11,676 bases of DNA from a bacterium HR27 (GCA_002898975.1 BEID01000012.1:1-11676), one strand, 5' to 3'; positions 1 to 6,688 are shown, numbered from the stretch's first letter. The notes: generated from the sequence alone by a model not told the origin. A program made the numbers and translations.

Positions 1-4
1 CTAA

Positions 5-763
5 CGCGTCGCGGAGTTGTACCGAGTCCTTAATGCCCCTATTCTCATCACCGACCGACGCAGTGCCGAGATGATCAAGTACGCTTCCAATGCGATTCTC
101 GCGACGCGGATCAGCTTCATCAACGAGATCGCCCAGATCTGCGAGCAGGTCGGTGCCGACGTCAAGGTCGTTGCACAGGGAATGGGGTACGATCCGCGCA
201 TCGGCCCACTCTTCCTGGAAGCAGGACTCGGCTTCGGTGGCAGCTGCTTTCCCAAAGACGTGCGGGCACTCGCCTACATGGCTGAGGAGGTCGGGTGCCA
301 TCCGCAGCTTCTCCACGCGGTTCTCGAGATCAATTACGATCAACGGCGACGCTTCGTGCGCAAGTTGCAGGACCTGCTCGGTGACCTGCACGGTCGGCCA
401 ATCGCGTTGTGGGGACTCGCCTTCAAGCAGGATACGGACGATGTCCGGGAATCGCCGGCATTGGACGTTCTCCGCATGCTGTTGCAGCGTGGAGCGATCG
501 TGACCGCTTATGATCCCGCAGCCATCGCCAACGCGGCGCGCGAGGTACCGGACGCACGCTACGTGTCCGATCCGTACGCGGCCGTCGTCGGGGCCGACGC
601 GCTCTTGATCGCCACGCCATGGAACGAGTTCAAGCAGGCTGACCTCCGGCGCGTCCGCTCCTTGATGCGGACGCCGATCATCCTCGACGGCCGGAACATC
701 TACGAGCCCGCCGAGGTGCGTGCCCTCGGGTTCGTCTACGTGGGGGTCGGCCGTGGTCATTGA
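5..763 (+). CDS. ugd: UDP-glucose 6-dehydrogenase, C-terminal part (partial or interrupted)
   Basis: This enzyme family oxidises UDP-glucose to UDP-glucuronate with two NAD+, supplying precursors for surface polysaccharides. Family sequence is in frame from position 5. Counting from the TTG at 17, K21 and N25 sit in the MIKYASNA helix, the catalytic cysteine is C77 (codon 245-247) within FGGSCFPKD, and the C-terminal domain shows [21 protein letters not shown] and LDGRNIYEP. The full-length enzyme is about 430-450 residues, so the N-terminal NAD-binding Rossmann half is missing. A TAA lies in frame at 2-4, so within this window the frame cannot be extended upstream. The TTG at 17 is a poor start because it would leave no NAD-binding domain. 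Either upstream sequence in another frame or beyond the window completes the gene, or it is broken. The stop at 761-763 lies inside the start of acpS. Family call is firm; intactness is unknown. Confidence 0.85.
   Translation, partial: RVAELYRVLNAPILITDRRSAEMIKYASNAILATRISFINEIAQICEQVGADVKVVAQGMGYDPRIGPLFLEAGLGFGGSCFPKDVRALAYMAEEVGCHPQLLHAVLEINYDQRRRFVRKLQDLLGDLHGRPIALWGLAFKQDTDDVRESPALDVLRMLLQRGAIVTAYDPAAIANAAREVPDARYVSDPYAAVVGADALLIATPWNEFKQADLRRVRSLMRTPIILDGRNIYEPAEVRALGFVYVGVGRGH
742..746 (+). promoter_or_regulatory. Ribosome binding site for acpS
   Basis: A GGGGG run at 742-746 lies six bases before the GTG at 753, inside the end of the upstream dehydrogenase gene. It supports GTG 753 over the earlier in-frame candidate at 720, which has no such signal and would add residues unlike the family. 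Confidence 0.5.
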
Positions 764-1169
764 ACCGATCTGGGATCCGGACAAGGCGGGAACGGTCGAG
801 GTCGGAGTCGATGCGATCGAGATCTGGCGCATCCAGCGAGCCGTGGAACGATTCGGCGAACGATTCCTCCGGCGGATTTATACGGAGGCGGAACGGGCGC
901 GCTACGCACACCGTCTTGCAGAACTCGCGGCACGCTTTGCGGCGAAAGAGGCGGTGATGAAGGCGCTCGGTACCGGGGTACGTGGCGTGCGCTGGCGCGA
1001 CATAGAGGTGCTTCCGAATAGGCGAGGAAAGCCGTTGATCCGGCTCTACGATACGGCGGCAGAACGGGCACGGCAGCTCGGTCTTCGTCACATCGCCGTC
1101 TCGCTGACCCACTCGCGAGATCTCGCGATTGCTGTCGTGATTGCCCACTTCGATCCTGAGGAATCGTAG
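753..1169 (+). CDS. acpS: Holo-[acyl-carrier-protein] synthase
   Basis: AcpS transfers 4'-phosphopantetheine from coenzyme A to a serine of acyl carrier protein, activating it for fatty-acid synthesis in the cytoplasm. The 138-residue product shows the family landmarks in order: VGVDAIEI with metal-binding D20, a [14 protein letters not shown] segment at about 34-48, [16 protein letters not shown] with E65 (second metal ligand), [13 protein letters not shown], and the C-terminal [18 protein letters not shown] strand. The length is close to the 120-140 typical of single-domain AcpS, with about ten extra N-terminal residues before the first strand. I chose GTG 753, preceded by GGGGG; it overlaps the dehydrogenase stop by 11 bp, suggesting coupled translation. 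The next gene starts 19 bp downstream. Identification is confident; the exact start is less so. Confidence 0.92.
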   Translation: MVIEPIWDPDKAGTVEVGVDAIEIWRIQRAVERFGERFLRRIYTEAERARYAHRLAELAARFAAKEAVMKALGTGVRGVRWRDIEVLPNRRGKPLIRLYDTAAERARQLGLRHIAVSLTHSRDLAIAVVIAHFDPEES

Positions 1170-1176
1170 TGTCACG

Positions 1177-1183
1177 AAAGGGA
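1177..1183 (+). promoter_or_regulatory. Ribosome binding site for nnr
   Basis: AAAGGGA lies five bases before ATG 1189. This decides the start against the in-frame TTG at 1141, which would overlap acpS and add 16 residues without family resemblance. Confidence 0.65.
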
Positions 1184-1188
1184 CAGCG

Positions 1189-2838
1189 ATGCTCAAGCTG
1201 TGCACTGTCGAAGAAGTCCGGCGTGCAGAGGAGGAAGCCGTCAATCGCGGTATCTCGTACCGCGAACTGATGGCTCGTGCTGGTGCGCAGGTCGCAGTGG
1301 CCATCCAGAATCTCGTGAGAGCTCAATCGCACAGTGCAGCACCACGCGCGCTCTTTCTCGTCGGACCCGGAAAGAACGGTGGTGACGGCCTGGTCGCCGC
1401 GGCACAGCTCGCGACGAACGGCTGGGAGTGCGCGGTCTGGACCTGGCAGCGGCCCGCAATCGGTGATGTCCCGGTTGACGAGACAGCACTGGAACGCTGT
1501 CGCTTCGTGGACACCACTGACCTGGATACGGTGCTCGGCACCGTGGACGTCGTCGTCGATGCAATTTTCGGCATCGGTGGTCGGCCGCGGCTTCCGGACG
1601 ACCTCGCAGCCGTATTCCAGGCGGCGTACCGGCAGCGTGTGCAGCGAGGGACACTGCTCGTTGCGGTGGATCTGCCATCAGGCATCGACAGTGACACCGG
1701 AGCAGCCGACGAGCGGGCTTTTCGTGCCGACCTGACCGTGATGATCGGGTTGCCGAAGATCGGGGCGTATCGTGCCCCGGCGCTCCGGTACACCGGCGTG
1801 ATCGAACTGGTCGACATCGGATTGGTCAGCCCGCCGGTCTCTGCAGGCGGTATCGGTTTGGTTACGGAAGACGATGTTCGTCATTGGCTGCCGCGGCGTG
1901 AGGCGGATACGCACAAGTGGGCGGTCGGCGCTGTGCTGATTGTCGGCGGAGCACCCGGGTACTACGGTGCACCGCGTCTTTCGGCCGCGGCGGCACTCCG
2001 GGCGGGTGCCGGCTTGGTCACGCTCGCGGTACCGCGGTCACTCGTACCGGCGATCGCCGCGTCGCTGGCCGAGGTCACGTTCGTGCCAGCACCCGATGGT
2101 GACGTGGGTGCAGGAGAGCGCTGGGCCGAACTAGTGCGTGAGGTGCTGCCGCGCTACCGAGTCATGCTGATCGGGCCGGGACTCGGCCAGGATAGGCCTG
2201 CCGAAGAATTGGTTCGCGCCGTGCTCGGTATTGGGAAGCAGCGGCGCGGTGCGCTCGGATTCACGCCTGGCGGCGAAACGGCTGGAGCTGGTGTCGCGTC
2301 GGCTCGGTTCACTGGCTATGCAGTCATCGATGCCGACGGTTTGAATTGGCTTGCGCGACTCGGTCCCTGGCATGAGGAACTCCGTGAGGCCAGACTCATC
2401 CTCACACCGCATCCTGGTGAACTCGCGCGATTGTTGCAGTCGGACGTGGCGGAGGTGGTGCGCGATCCGTGGGGTGCGGCTGCCGAAGCGGCCCAGCAGT
2501 TCGGGCAGCATATCGTTATCAAGACCGGTCATGCTGCGCTGGCGACCCCGGAGGGGACAGTGATCGTCACGCCGCACGCTCATGCTGGGCTGGCAACTGC
2601 AGGAACTGGGGATGTCCTCGCTGGGGTTATCGCTGGTTTTGCCGCACAAGGCTTGGAGCCGCTCGCCGCAGGCGCGACCGGGTTGTTCGTCGCCAATCGT
2701 GCTGCGGTCAGGGCGATCGCACGGCGTGGCACGCTGTCGCTCCTCGCTGCGGACATCGTGGAAGAGCTTCCCGCGGTACTCCGGGCGCTGTACGATCCAC
2801 GTTGGGCGCCGGAGCAGCTGGTTGCGGAGAGCCGGTAG
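1189..2838 (+). CDS. nnr: Bifunctional NAD(P)H-hydrate epimerase / ADP-dependent NAD(P)H-hydrate dehydratase
   Basis: Nnr repairs damaged NADH and NADPH: the N-terminal YjeF_N half epimerises R- and S-hydrates, and the C-terminal ribokinase-like half dehydrates the S form using ADP. The 549-residue protein holds both. In the epimerase half (about 1-215) are GPGKNGGDG (59-67), DAIFGIGG (124-131) and DLPSGIDSDTG (161-171). In the dehydratase half (about 225-535) are GGAPGYYGAPRLSA (253-266), GPGLG (329-333), TPHPGELA (406-413), VIKTGHAAL and the nucleotide/phosphate loop AGTGDVLAG (471-479). A Gly-rich stretch at about 347-375 lengthens the dehydratase before VIDADGLNWL. The fused architecture is usual in bacteria. 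It sits 19 bp after acpS and 42 bp before the CBS gene, consistent with one operon. Confidence 0.95.
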   Translation: MLKLCTVEEVRRAEEEAVNRGISYRELMARAGAQVAVAIQNLVRAQSHSAAPRALFLVGPGKNGGDGLVAAAQLATNGWECAVWTWQRPAIGDVPVDETALERCRFVDTTDLDTVLGTVDVVVDAIFGIGGRPRLPDDLAAVFQAAYRQRVQRGTLLVAVDLPSGIDSDTGAADERAFRADLTVMIGLPKIGAYRAPALRYTGVIELVDIGLVSPPVSAGGIGLVTEDDVRHWLPRREADTHKWAVGAVLIVGGAPGYYGAPRLSAAAALRAGAGLVTLAVPRSLVPAIAASLAEVTFVPAPDGDVGAGERWAELVREVLPRYRVMLIGPGLGQDRPAEELVRAVLGIGKQRRGALGFTPGGETAGAGVASARFTGYAVIDADGLNWLARLGPWHEELREARLILTPHPGELARLLQSDVAEVVRDPWGAAAEAAQQFGQHIVIKTGHAALATPEGTVIVTPHAHAGLATAGTGDVLAGVIAGFAAQGLEPLAAGATGLFVANRAAVRAIARRGTLSLLAADIVEELPAVLRALYDPRWAPEQLVAESR

Positions 2839-2867
2839 CGGCGTCCCGGATGGGACAGAGCGAGACG

Positions 2868-2872
2868 AAGGA
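2868..2872 (+). promoter_or_regulatory. Ribosome binding site for the CBS protein
   Basis: AAGGA at 2868-2872 is eight bases before ATG 2881. It overlaps the alternative ATG at 2872, which is therefore too close to be served by it; 2881 is preferred. Confidence 0.5.
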
Positions 2873-2880
2873 TGCGAGCG

Positions 2881-3387
2881 ATGGCACAGGAACTCCGTGT
2901 TCGGGCACTGATGACCCGGGATGTCGTCGCCATCAGCCCGACCACCTCGGTTGGAGAGATCGCCCGGCTCCTCTGGGAGCACGCCATTTCTGGTGTACCG
3001 GTGATCGACGCCGAGCGGCGTGTCGTGGGAATCGTCACGGAATTCGATTTGATCGCACGCGAGGCCAGTTTCAATGCGCCGCTCTACGTCCCGTTTCTCG
3101 ATGCATTTTTCAAGCTCCCGGGAACCGGAGACGAAACGCAGCTCCGGAAGATTCTCGCGACGACGGCGGCAGAAATCATGTCGTCACCTGCGATCACGAT
3201 CGGCCCGGACGAGACGATCGAAGCATTAGCGACACTCATGTACCGTCGCCGCGTGAACCCGGTACCGGTCGTGGACGAGGATGGCCGTTTGATCGGGATC
3301 GTCTCGCGTTCCGACCTGATCTGGCTGATGACGCTCGAGGAGCGTGGAGAACTGCCCAAACTCCTCGCGAGCCGTTCCGAGACATAA
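2881..3387 (+). CDS. Two-CBS-domain protein
   Basis: This is a 168-residue stand-alone Bateman module. CBS1 spans about residues 6-60, with LMTRDVVAISPTTSVGEIA, GVPVID (38-43) and GIVTEFDLI (50-58). CBS2 spans about 96-152, with IMSSPAITIGPDETIEALATLM, PVPVVDEDGRLIGIV and SRSDLI. Such pairs bind adenosine ligands (AMP, ATP, SAM, NAD-type) and act as energy or cofactor sensors, usually controlling a partner protein. No catalytic or DNA-binding domain is attached, so the partner is unknown. The segment between the domains (about 61-95) is hydrophobic and aromatic (LYVPFLDAFFKLPGTG) and longer than a minimal linker, a common feature of this subtype. It is the last gene of the plus-strand run, directly after nnr, and converges on the HTH gene with 9 bp between stops. 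The annotation as a CBS pair is firm; the ligand is not inferable. Confidence 0.9.
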   Translation: MAQELRVRALMTRDVVAISPTTSVGEIARLLWEHAISGVPVIDAERRVVGIVTEFDLIAREASFNAPLYVPFLDAFFKLPGTGDETQLRKILATTAAEIMSSPAITIGPDETIEALATLMYRRRVNPVPVVDEDGRLIGIVSRSDLIWLMTLEERGELPKLLASRSET

Positions 3388-3396
3388 AGCACCCGG

Positions 3397-3936
3397 TCAG
3401 GCCGACTGCTGGAGCTGTTGCCGGAGCGCCTCCACGTCGCGCCGGATAATGAAGGTGCGGCCCGAGTGTTCGTCCCGGACGTACTCGAGTTTCCGCTCGT
3501 CCATCCACCGGTAGATAGTCGGGCGCGTGACGCCCAGATCCTGCGCCGCTTTGCCGATGCTGACCAGCTCGCTCGGCTCGTAGGCACGGTACTTGGCTTG
3601 CGACAGGAGTCGTCCGAACTCGCTTTCCCAGAAACTGCGGGGCACCGAATAGTCCTCAGCACCGGGTGCCCAGAAGAGAAGTTGCAGAACCAGCTCAATG
3701 TTCTCCAGAATACGCTCCCGCCGCTCGCTCAGCTTCCCTTGTGCGACCGCGGCCAGTCGCTGCAGTACCTGCCCGAGCGGGCTGGCACGCAACTCGGCCA
3801 GCAGCTCCTCATCGCTCATCTGCACCTGTTCGACCGCGCGGGGTAGGAGGCGCGACATCAGCCGATAGTGGTGGGAGTACAGAAGTCGGAGCGCCTCGTC
3901 GATCACCCGCTGGTAATCCAGTGTCTGGGAGTCCAC
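3397..3936 (-). CDS. Excisionase/MerR-like helix-turn-helix protein
   Basis: The 179-residue product ends in a DNA-binding domain of the excisionase/MerR winged-helix type at about 122-175. It contains LVSIGKAAQDLGV, the recognition helix RPTIYRWMDERKL and the wing with FIIRRDVEALRQQL. The first 120 residues are predicted by eye to be mostly helical (YQRVIDEALRLLY, LLAELRASPLGQVLQRLAAVAQ, RRERILENIELVLQLLFW). I do not recognise this part. It may be a dimerisation or sensing domain. The start is a GTG whose upstream GAGAGGAGG is a strong Shine-Dalgarno sequence four bases away, and a near-consensus promoter lies about 45-75 bp upstream. It is likely a sequence-specific regulator, but its targets are not shown by the sequence; the neighbouring genes or its own promoter are candidates. 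It is not accompanied by integrase or phage genes, so a true excisionase role is unlikely. Confidence 0.8.
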   Translation of the reverse strand: MDSQTLDYQRVIDEALRLLYSHHYRLMSRLLPRAVEQVQMSDEELLAELRASPLGQVLQRLAAVAQGKLSERRERILENIELVLQLLFWAPGAEDYSVPRSFWESEFGRLLSQAKYRAYEPSELVSIGKAAQDLGVTRPTIYRWMDERKLEYVRDEHSGRTFIIRRDVEALRQQLQQSA

Positions 3937-3940
3937 GGGG

Positions 3941-3949
3941 CCTCCTCTC
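3941..3949 (-). promoter_or_regulatory. Strong Shine-Dalgarno of the HTH gene
   Basis: On the minus strand this reads GAGAGGAGG, four bases before the GTG start at 3936. It includes a full AGGAGG and is the best ribosome binding site in the window, so it fixes the non-ATG start. Confidence 0.75.
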
Positions 3950-3971
3950 GCCCTGCGAACGGACTACCGGT

Positions 3972-3979
3972 GTACGTAC
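3972..3979. promoter_or_regulatory. GTACGTAC palindrome at the predicted transcription start (possible operator)
   Basis: The 8-bp perfect palindrome GTACGTAC covers the place where transcription would begin for the HTH promoter (about 3975). A protein bound here would block initiation, so autoregulation by the HTH protein is possible. The palindrome is short and could be chance. Confidence 0.3.
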
Positions 3980-3981
3980 CC

Positions 3982-4010
3982 ATTGTACGGAGACCGTCCG
4001 CTGCCGTCAA
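3982..4010 (-). promoter_or_regulatory. Sigma-70-type promoter of the HTH gene
   Basis: On the minus strand the -35 box is TTGACG (4005-4010, five of six to consensus) and the -10 box is TACAAT (3982-3987, five of six), separated by exactly 17 bp. Transcription would start near 3975, giving a leader of about 40 nt that holds the Shine-Dalgarno. This is the only near-consensus promoter I found in the window. Confidence 0.75.
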
Positions 4011-4056
4011 TAGATGCTTCTCACAGGTCGACTGCGGAAAGAAGGTTCGCATCCGA

Positions 4057-4075
4057 GTGTGCCAAGGAGGCACAC
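4057..4075 (-). terminator. Hairpin downstream of the MBL-fold gene (weak terminator candidate)
   Basis: GTGTGCC and GGCACAC form a perfect 7-bp stem with the 5-base loop AAGGA. It lies 37 bp beyond the stop of the metallo-beta-lactamase-fold gene and ahead of the HTH promoter, where the minus-strand operon should end. No T-run follows it on the minus strand, so it is not a classic intrinsic terminator; it could act with Rho or be incidental. Confidence 0.35.
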
Positions 4076-4111
4076 GAGCCTTACGATAACTGCACGCTCG
4101 TCAGGCAGAGC

Positions 4112-4888
4112 TCACTCTCGGGTTGTGACTTCCCTGGGTGACCACCGGTAGAGGCCGCGTGCCGGCAAAGGTGTGATCGGGACGAGCCGATCGGGTGCGA
4201 GACCACGCTCCACGCAGGCACGTGCGAGGTCCGGGCGGTTGTTTTCTTCGGAGAGGTGGGCCAGCCAGAGTGCCTCGAGCCGCGAGCTGCACAGTCCAGC
4301 CGCGGCGGCGGCATCGTCGTTGCTGAGGTGTCCGTGGCGAGAGGCGATGCGACGCTTCAGCCACAACGGATACGGGCCGCTGTCGAGAAGCTGCCGATCA
4401 TGATTGGCTTCCACGATCGCGAAAGTGACCTGCTGGAGCGTTGCTGTTACGTCCAACGTGAGCGAACCGAGATCGGTGAAGAAGGCTACGCTGGCCTTGT
4501 CAGTGACGATGTGGAGCCCGATCGGCTCGTTGGCATCGTGCGGAACGGGGATCGCGCGAAGAGCGAGTTCACCGATCTCGATCCAGTCTCCCGGGCGCAG
4601 CACGACTTCATGAGCGGCGTCGAGCCGCAGCGCCTGCAGCGTGCCTGCCGTCGCGACCACGGGGCAGGATTGCCAGCGGAGGAGACCAGCGAGTCCGCGG
4701 ATGTGGTCGGCGTGCTCGTGTGTCACGAGGATCGCGGCGAGCTGGTGGTCAGCGATACCACAGCGCAGCAGGCTTTCGCGGAGATATCGTGGCGAAAAGC
4801 CAGCATCGACGAGGACGCTCGTGCGGGAGGTGCGGAAGAGAAACGCATTGCCGCGACTACTGCTACCGAACGAGATGATTTCCACCAT
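4112..4888 (-). CDS. MBL-fold metallohydrolase, WalJ/YycJ type
   Basis: This 258-residue cytoplasmic protein has the metallo-beta-lactamase fold in the YycJ/WalJ branch. After the start it shows [10 protein letters not shown] and LVDAGFS. The metal ligands follow: THEHADH (56-62: H57, H59, D61, H62), H117 in PHDANEPIG, and D139 in FFTDLG. The branch-specific motifs are VEANHD (159-164), RHGHLSND (184-191) and [14 protein letters not shown] (209-222). Members are predicted 5'-to-3' exonucleases or hydrolases, in Firmicutes next to walKR. There is no walKR here, so the substrate is open. I chose ATG 4888 because GGAGAG stands four bases upstream; a longer frame to 4933 adds 15 residues without family resemblance. 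Its first 26 bases overlap the end of yggS, suggesting coupled translation. It is last in the pgeF-yggS cluster. Confidence 0.9.
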   Translation of the reverse strand: MVEIISFGSSSRGNAFLFRTSRTSVLVDAGFSPRYLRESLLRCGIADHQLAAILVTHEHADHIRGLAGLLRWQSCPVVATAGTLQALRLDAAHEVVLRPGDWIEIGELALRAIPVPHDANEPIGLHIVTDKASVAFFTDLGSLTLDVTATLQQVTFAIVEANHDRQLLDSGPYPLWLKRRIASRHGHLSNDDAAAAAGLCSSRLEALWLAHLSEENNRPDLARACVERGLAPDRLVPITPLPARGLYRWSPREVTTRE

Positions 4889-5582
4889 CGCGCTCTCCGA
4901 ACAATGCACGACCGATGCGCACGAGCGTTGCACCTTCCTCCACAGCGATCGGGAAGTCGTTCGTCATCCCCATCGAGAGTTCAGGCAGGGAGATACCGAA
5001 TCGTTGCTCCAAATCGTCACGCAACCGACGAAGTTGGCGGAAGACCGGGCGGACGTCCTCGGCATGCGCAGTGAGGGGAGCGATCGTCATCAGGCCGCGA
5101 AGATCGAGATGGACTGAGGCAAGCACGGCCTCGACGAGTGACGGCGCTTCCTCGGGAGTACAGCCGTGCTTTTGCGGTTCCCGTGCGACGTTGACCTGGA
5201 TGAGGACCGGCATGCGACGCCCGAGACGCTCGCACCGACGTTCGAGTTCGTGGACGAGCGGCAAGCGGTCGACGGAATGGATCATCGAAAAGAGACGAAC
5301 AGCAATACGCACCTTGTTCGTCTGGAGATGGCCGATCAGGTGCAGGGCAGCATCGCTGGGGAGTGGTACGTTTCCGAACTTTTCCTGAGCTTCCTGTACG
5401 CGGTTCTCGCCGAAGATGCGAAGTCCCAGCTGATAGGCCAGATCGATGAGCGGCCGCTCCATGCCTTTGGTCACCGCCACGATGCGAACAGCGCGTGGAT
5501 CGCGACCGGAGCGTTCGGCTGCTTGAGCGATCGCGCATTGCACCCGTTGGATTCGGGTCGCCAACTCCTCTGCCGTGAGCAT
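4863..5582 (-). CDS. yggS: YggS-family pyridoxal phosphate-binding protein
   Basis: YggS/PLPBP proteins bind pyridoxal 5'-phosphate through a Schiff-base lysine, have no established catalytic activity, and keep PLP and amino-acid pools in balance. The 239-residue length fits. Landmarks: [10 protein letters not shown] with the PLP lysine K39, [13 protein letters not shown] (58-69), [49 protein letters not shown], and the phosphate-binding [27 protein letters not shown] near the end. In many family members the SMGMS motif carries Ser where this has Thr. The start ATG 5582 is three bases after the pgeF stop, and the stop lies 26 bp inside the MBL-fold gene, so all three are likely cotranscribed. 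In Gram-positive and cyanobacterial genomes yggS often sits by sepF and division genes; here it does not. Confidence 0.95.
   Translation of the reverse strand: MLTAEELATRIQRVQCAIAQAAERSGRDPRAVRIVAVTKGMERPLIDLAYQLGLRIFGENRVQEAQEKFGNVPLPSDAALHLIGHLQTNKVRIAVRLFSMIHSVDRLPLVHELERRCERLGRRMPVLIQVNVAREPQKHGCTPEEAPSLVEAVLASVHLDLRGLMTIAPLTAHAEDVRPVFRQLRRLRDDLEQRFGISLPELSMGMTNDFPIAVEEGATLVRIGRALFGERDGGNHLVR
4893..4898 (-). promoter_or_regulatory. Ribosome binding site for the MBL-fold gene
   Basis: GGAGAG on the minus strand, four bases before ATG 4888 and inside the yggS coding sequence. It supports the shorter start. Confidence 0.55.
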
Positions 5583-5585
5583 CGT

Positions 5586-6368
5586 CTAGGTTGCCTCCTC
5601 CGGGAGTGCGATGACCGCCGCTTGCGCGCCCGCGCGCGGCCCGTCGGCGCGATAGGAGAACCACTCGCTCGAACGGCAACGGGTGCAGACCCTGCTGACC
5701 TCGATGTGGTCCCGAGGTACGCCAGCCTTTTCGAACACGTACGAGTTCGCGCTCCACAGGTCGAAGTGCACGGCCCGGCCATTGCGGACGAGTGCACCAG
5801 CGGGGTCTCCTGGCGCCGTCTTCAGCCAGGCCTCGAGTACGTCCTCGCCGACCTCATAGCAGCAGGGGCCAATCGATGGTCCCAGGACGACCTGCAAGCG
5901 CTCCGGTCGCTGGCCGAGCTGGTCGAGGAGAACGGTCAGGACCCGCTCGACGATACCGCGCACCGTACCTCGCCAGCCTGCGTGGATGGCCGCGACCGCC
6001 GGAATATCGGGAGCGTAGACGAGAATGGGGACACAATCGGCGCACTGGACCGCGACCGGAACACCGGGCTCGCACGTGATCAATGCATCGGTCTCGCGCA
6101 GTGCACTCTCCGGTGTCTCCGCGCCACGACCTGCTTCCGCCGCCGTCACGAGCGCGACGCGATCGCCATGTACCTGGTGAGGGAAGGCCGTTTTCGAGAG
6201 CAGCATACCGAGGCGAGTCCACCAGATACGGCGATTGTCGAGTGCTGCTTCTTTGCCGACCGTCCAGCTGGTCGCTCCATCGCCGGGAAGACACGGATCG
6301 CGTCGCGTGAACCCGTGCGGTACACCGAGCGCGCACAAGATCCGACTGCGATACGGCTGAACCGACAT
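5586..6368 (-). CDS. pgeF: Laccase-domain (YfiH/PgeF) purine nucleoside phosphorylase / peptidoglycan editing factor
   Basis: The YfiH family was first called a polyphenol oxidase. Members act on purine nucleosides (adenosine and inosine phosphorolysis or deamination), and PgeF in E. coli keeps wrong amino acids out of peptidoglycan. The 260-residue product carries the zinc-site residues: H68 in FPHQVHGD, C112 in QCADCVPI (with C109 beside it), and H129 in AIHAGWRGTVRG. It also has LGPSIGPCCYEVG (162-174), and near the C-terminus CTRCRSSEWFSYRADG. The usual GRQA end motif reads GAQA here. I chose ATG 6368 because GAAGGA lies six bases before it; an in-frame extension to 6416 lacks family support. 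It is first of three packed genes with yggS and the MBL-fold protein. A 583-bp gene-free stretch lies upstream and should hold its promoter, though I see no convincing one. Confidence 0.93.
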   Translation of the reverse strand: MSVQPYRSRILCALGVPHGFTRRDPCLPGDGATSWTVGKEAALDNRRIWWTRLGMLLSKTAFPHQVHGDRVALVTAAEAGRGAETPESALRETDALITCEPGVPVAVQCADCVPILVYAPDIPAVAAIHAGWRGTVRGIVERVLTVLLDQLGQRPERLQVVLGPSIGPCCYEVGEDVLEAWLKTAPGDPAGALVRNGRAVHFDLWSANSYVFEKAGVPRDHIEVSRVCTRCRSSEWFSYRADGPRAGAQAAVIALPEEAT

Positions 6369-6374
6369 GCGGCG

Positions 6375-6380
6375 TCCTTC
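6375..6380 (-). promoter_or_regulatory. Ribosome binding site for pgeF
   Basis: GAAGGA on the minus strand, six bases before ATG 6368. It decides this start over the longer frame beginning at 6416. Confidence 0.6.
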
Positions 6381-6432
6381 GTGTCCGTCACGTCTCCGGG
6401 CCGAGAGCCGGCACACCTGTCGTGTCCCGCGT

Positions 6433-6453
6433 TGCAGCGTAGCGCACGCTGCA
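6433..6453. repeat. Inverted repeat upstream of pgeF
   Basis: TGCAGCGT and ACGCTGCA form a perfect 8-bp stem with a 5-base loop (AGCGC), 65-85 bp upstream of the pgeF start. No T-run follows on either strand, so an operator or leader hairpin is likelier than a terminator. The core GCAGCGTGC recurs at 6542 and 6558. Confidence 0.5.
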
Positions 6454-6541
6454 GGAGAGCGGCAAGCCAGCTCGATCGGGTTACCAGTGCGACGTCATGC
6501 CCGCTGGTGGACAAGTCCGACGAACTCGCGGGCTCATGGAA

Positions 6542-6573
6542 GCAGCGTGCGACGAGCGCAGCGTGCATCGCGC
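6542..6573. repeat. Tandem 16-bp direct repeat
   Basis: Two adjacent 16-bp units match at 13 of 16 positions, both starting GCAGCGTGC. The same 9-mer is present in inverted orientation at 6444-6452 in the hairpin nearer pgeF. Three copies within about 120 bp could be binding sites for one protein or a small local duplication. Confidence 0.45.
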
Positions 6574-6626
6574 GACAACGGCTGGATTGGCCAGGAAAGG
6601 CGTAAGGTGCCGGAACTGGTAGCATG

Positions 6627-6649
6627 AGACGCCAATGTACTGGGCGTCT
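6627..6649. repeat. Inverted repeat in the nfi-pgeF interval
   Basis: AGACGCC and GGCGTCT form a perfect 7-bp stem with a 9-base loop. It lies seven bases from the AT-rich hairpin pair at 6656-6688. No T-run follows on either strand. Confidence 0.45.
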
Positions 6650-6655
6650 GTGGCC

Positions 6656-6688
6656 CGCAATTTTTGCGCATAAGGTTTCTTATGCGTA
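6656..6688. repeat. Two overlapping, mutually exclusive hairpins in an AT-rich patch
   Basis: CGCAA-TTT-TTGCG (6656-6668) overlaps the perfect 8-bp stem CGCATAAG-GTTT-CTTATGCG (6667-6686), which a G-T and a T-A pair extend to 6665-6688. The shared bases let only one form at a time. On the plus strand the larger hairpin is followed by TATTTCT, a loose T-rich tail as in a weak intrinsic terminator; on the minus strand it is followed by CAAAAATT. The genes on both sides are on the minus strand, so the tail faces the wrong way for them. Confidence 0.5.

Noticed and set aside
2131..3449. Long open frames at 2131-2982 (minus) and 2469-3449 (plus)
   Set aside because: They overlap nnr and the CBS gene in other frames, and their products are Arg/Ser/Gly-rich without motifs.
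3397..3936. The HTH protein as a phage or integrative-element excisionase
   Set aside because: No integrase, attachment-site repeat or other mobile gene is nearby, and the protein is far longer than typical excisionases.
6430..6470. Possible pgeF promoter on the minus strand (TTGCCG, then TACGCT)
   Set aside because: Spacing of 18 bp is acceptable but the -10 matches only three of six bases and lies inside a hairpin; not strong enough to call.
5166..6605. Plus-strand open frame of 479 codons
   Set aside because: It is antisense to yggS and pgeF, both with clear catalytic motifs, and its product resembles no protein family. Long antisense frames are common in GC-rich DNA.
6146..6625. Minus-strand frame of 159 codons over the start of pgeF
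   Set aside because: It overlaps the pgeF coding sequence for more than 200 bases in another frame and has no recognisable motif.
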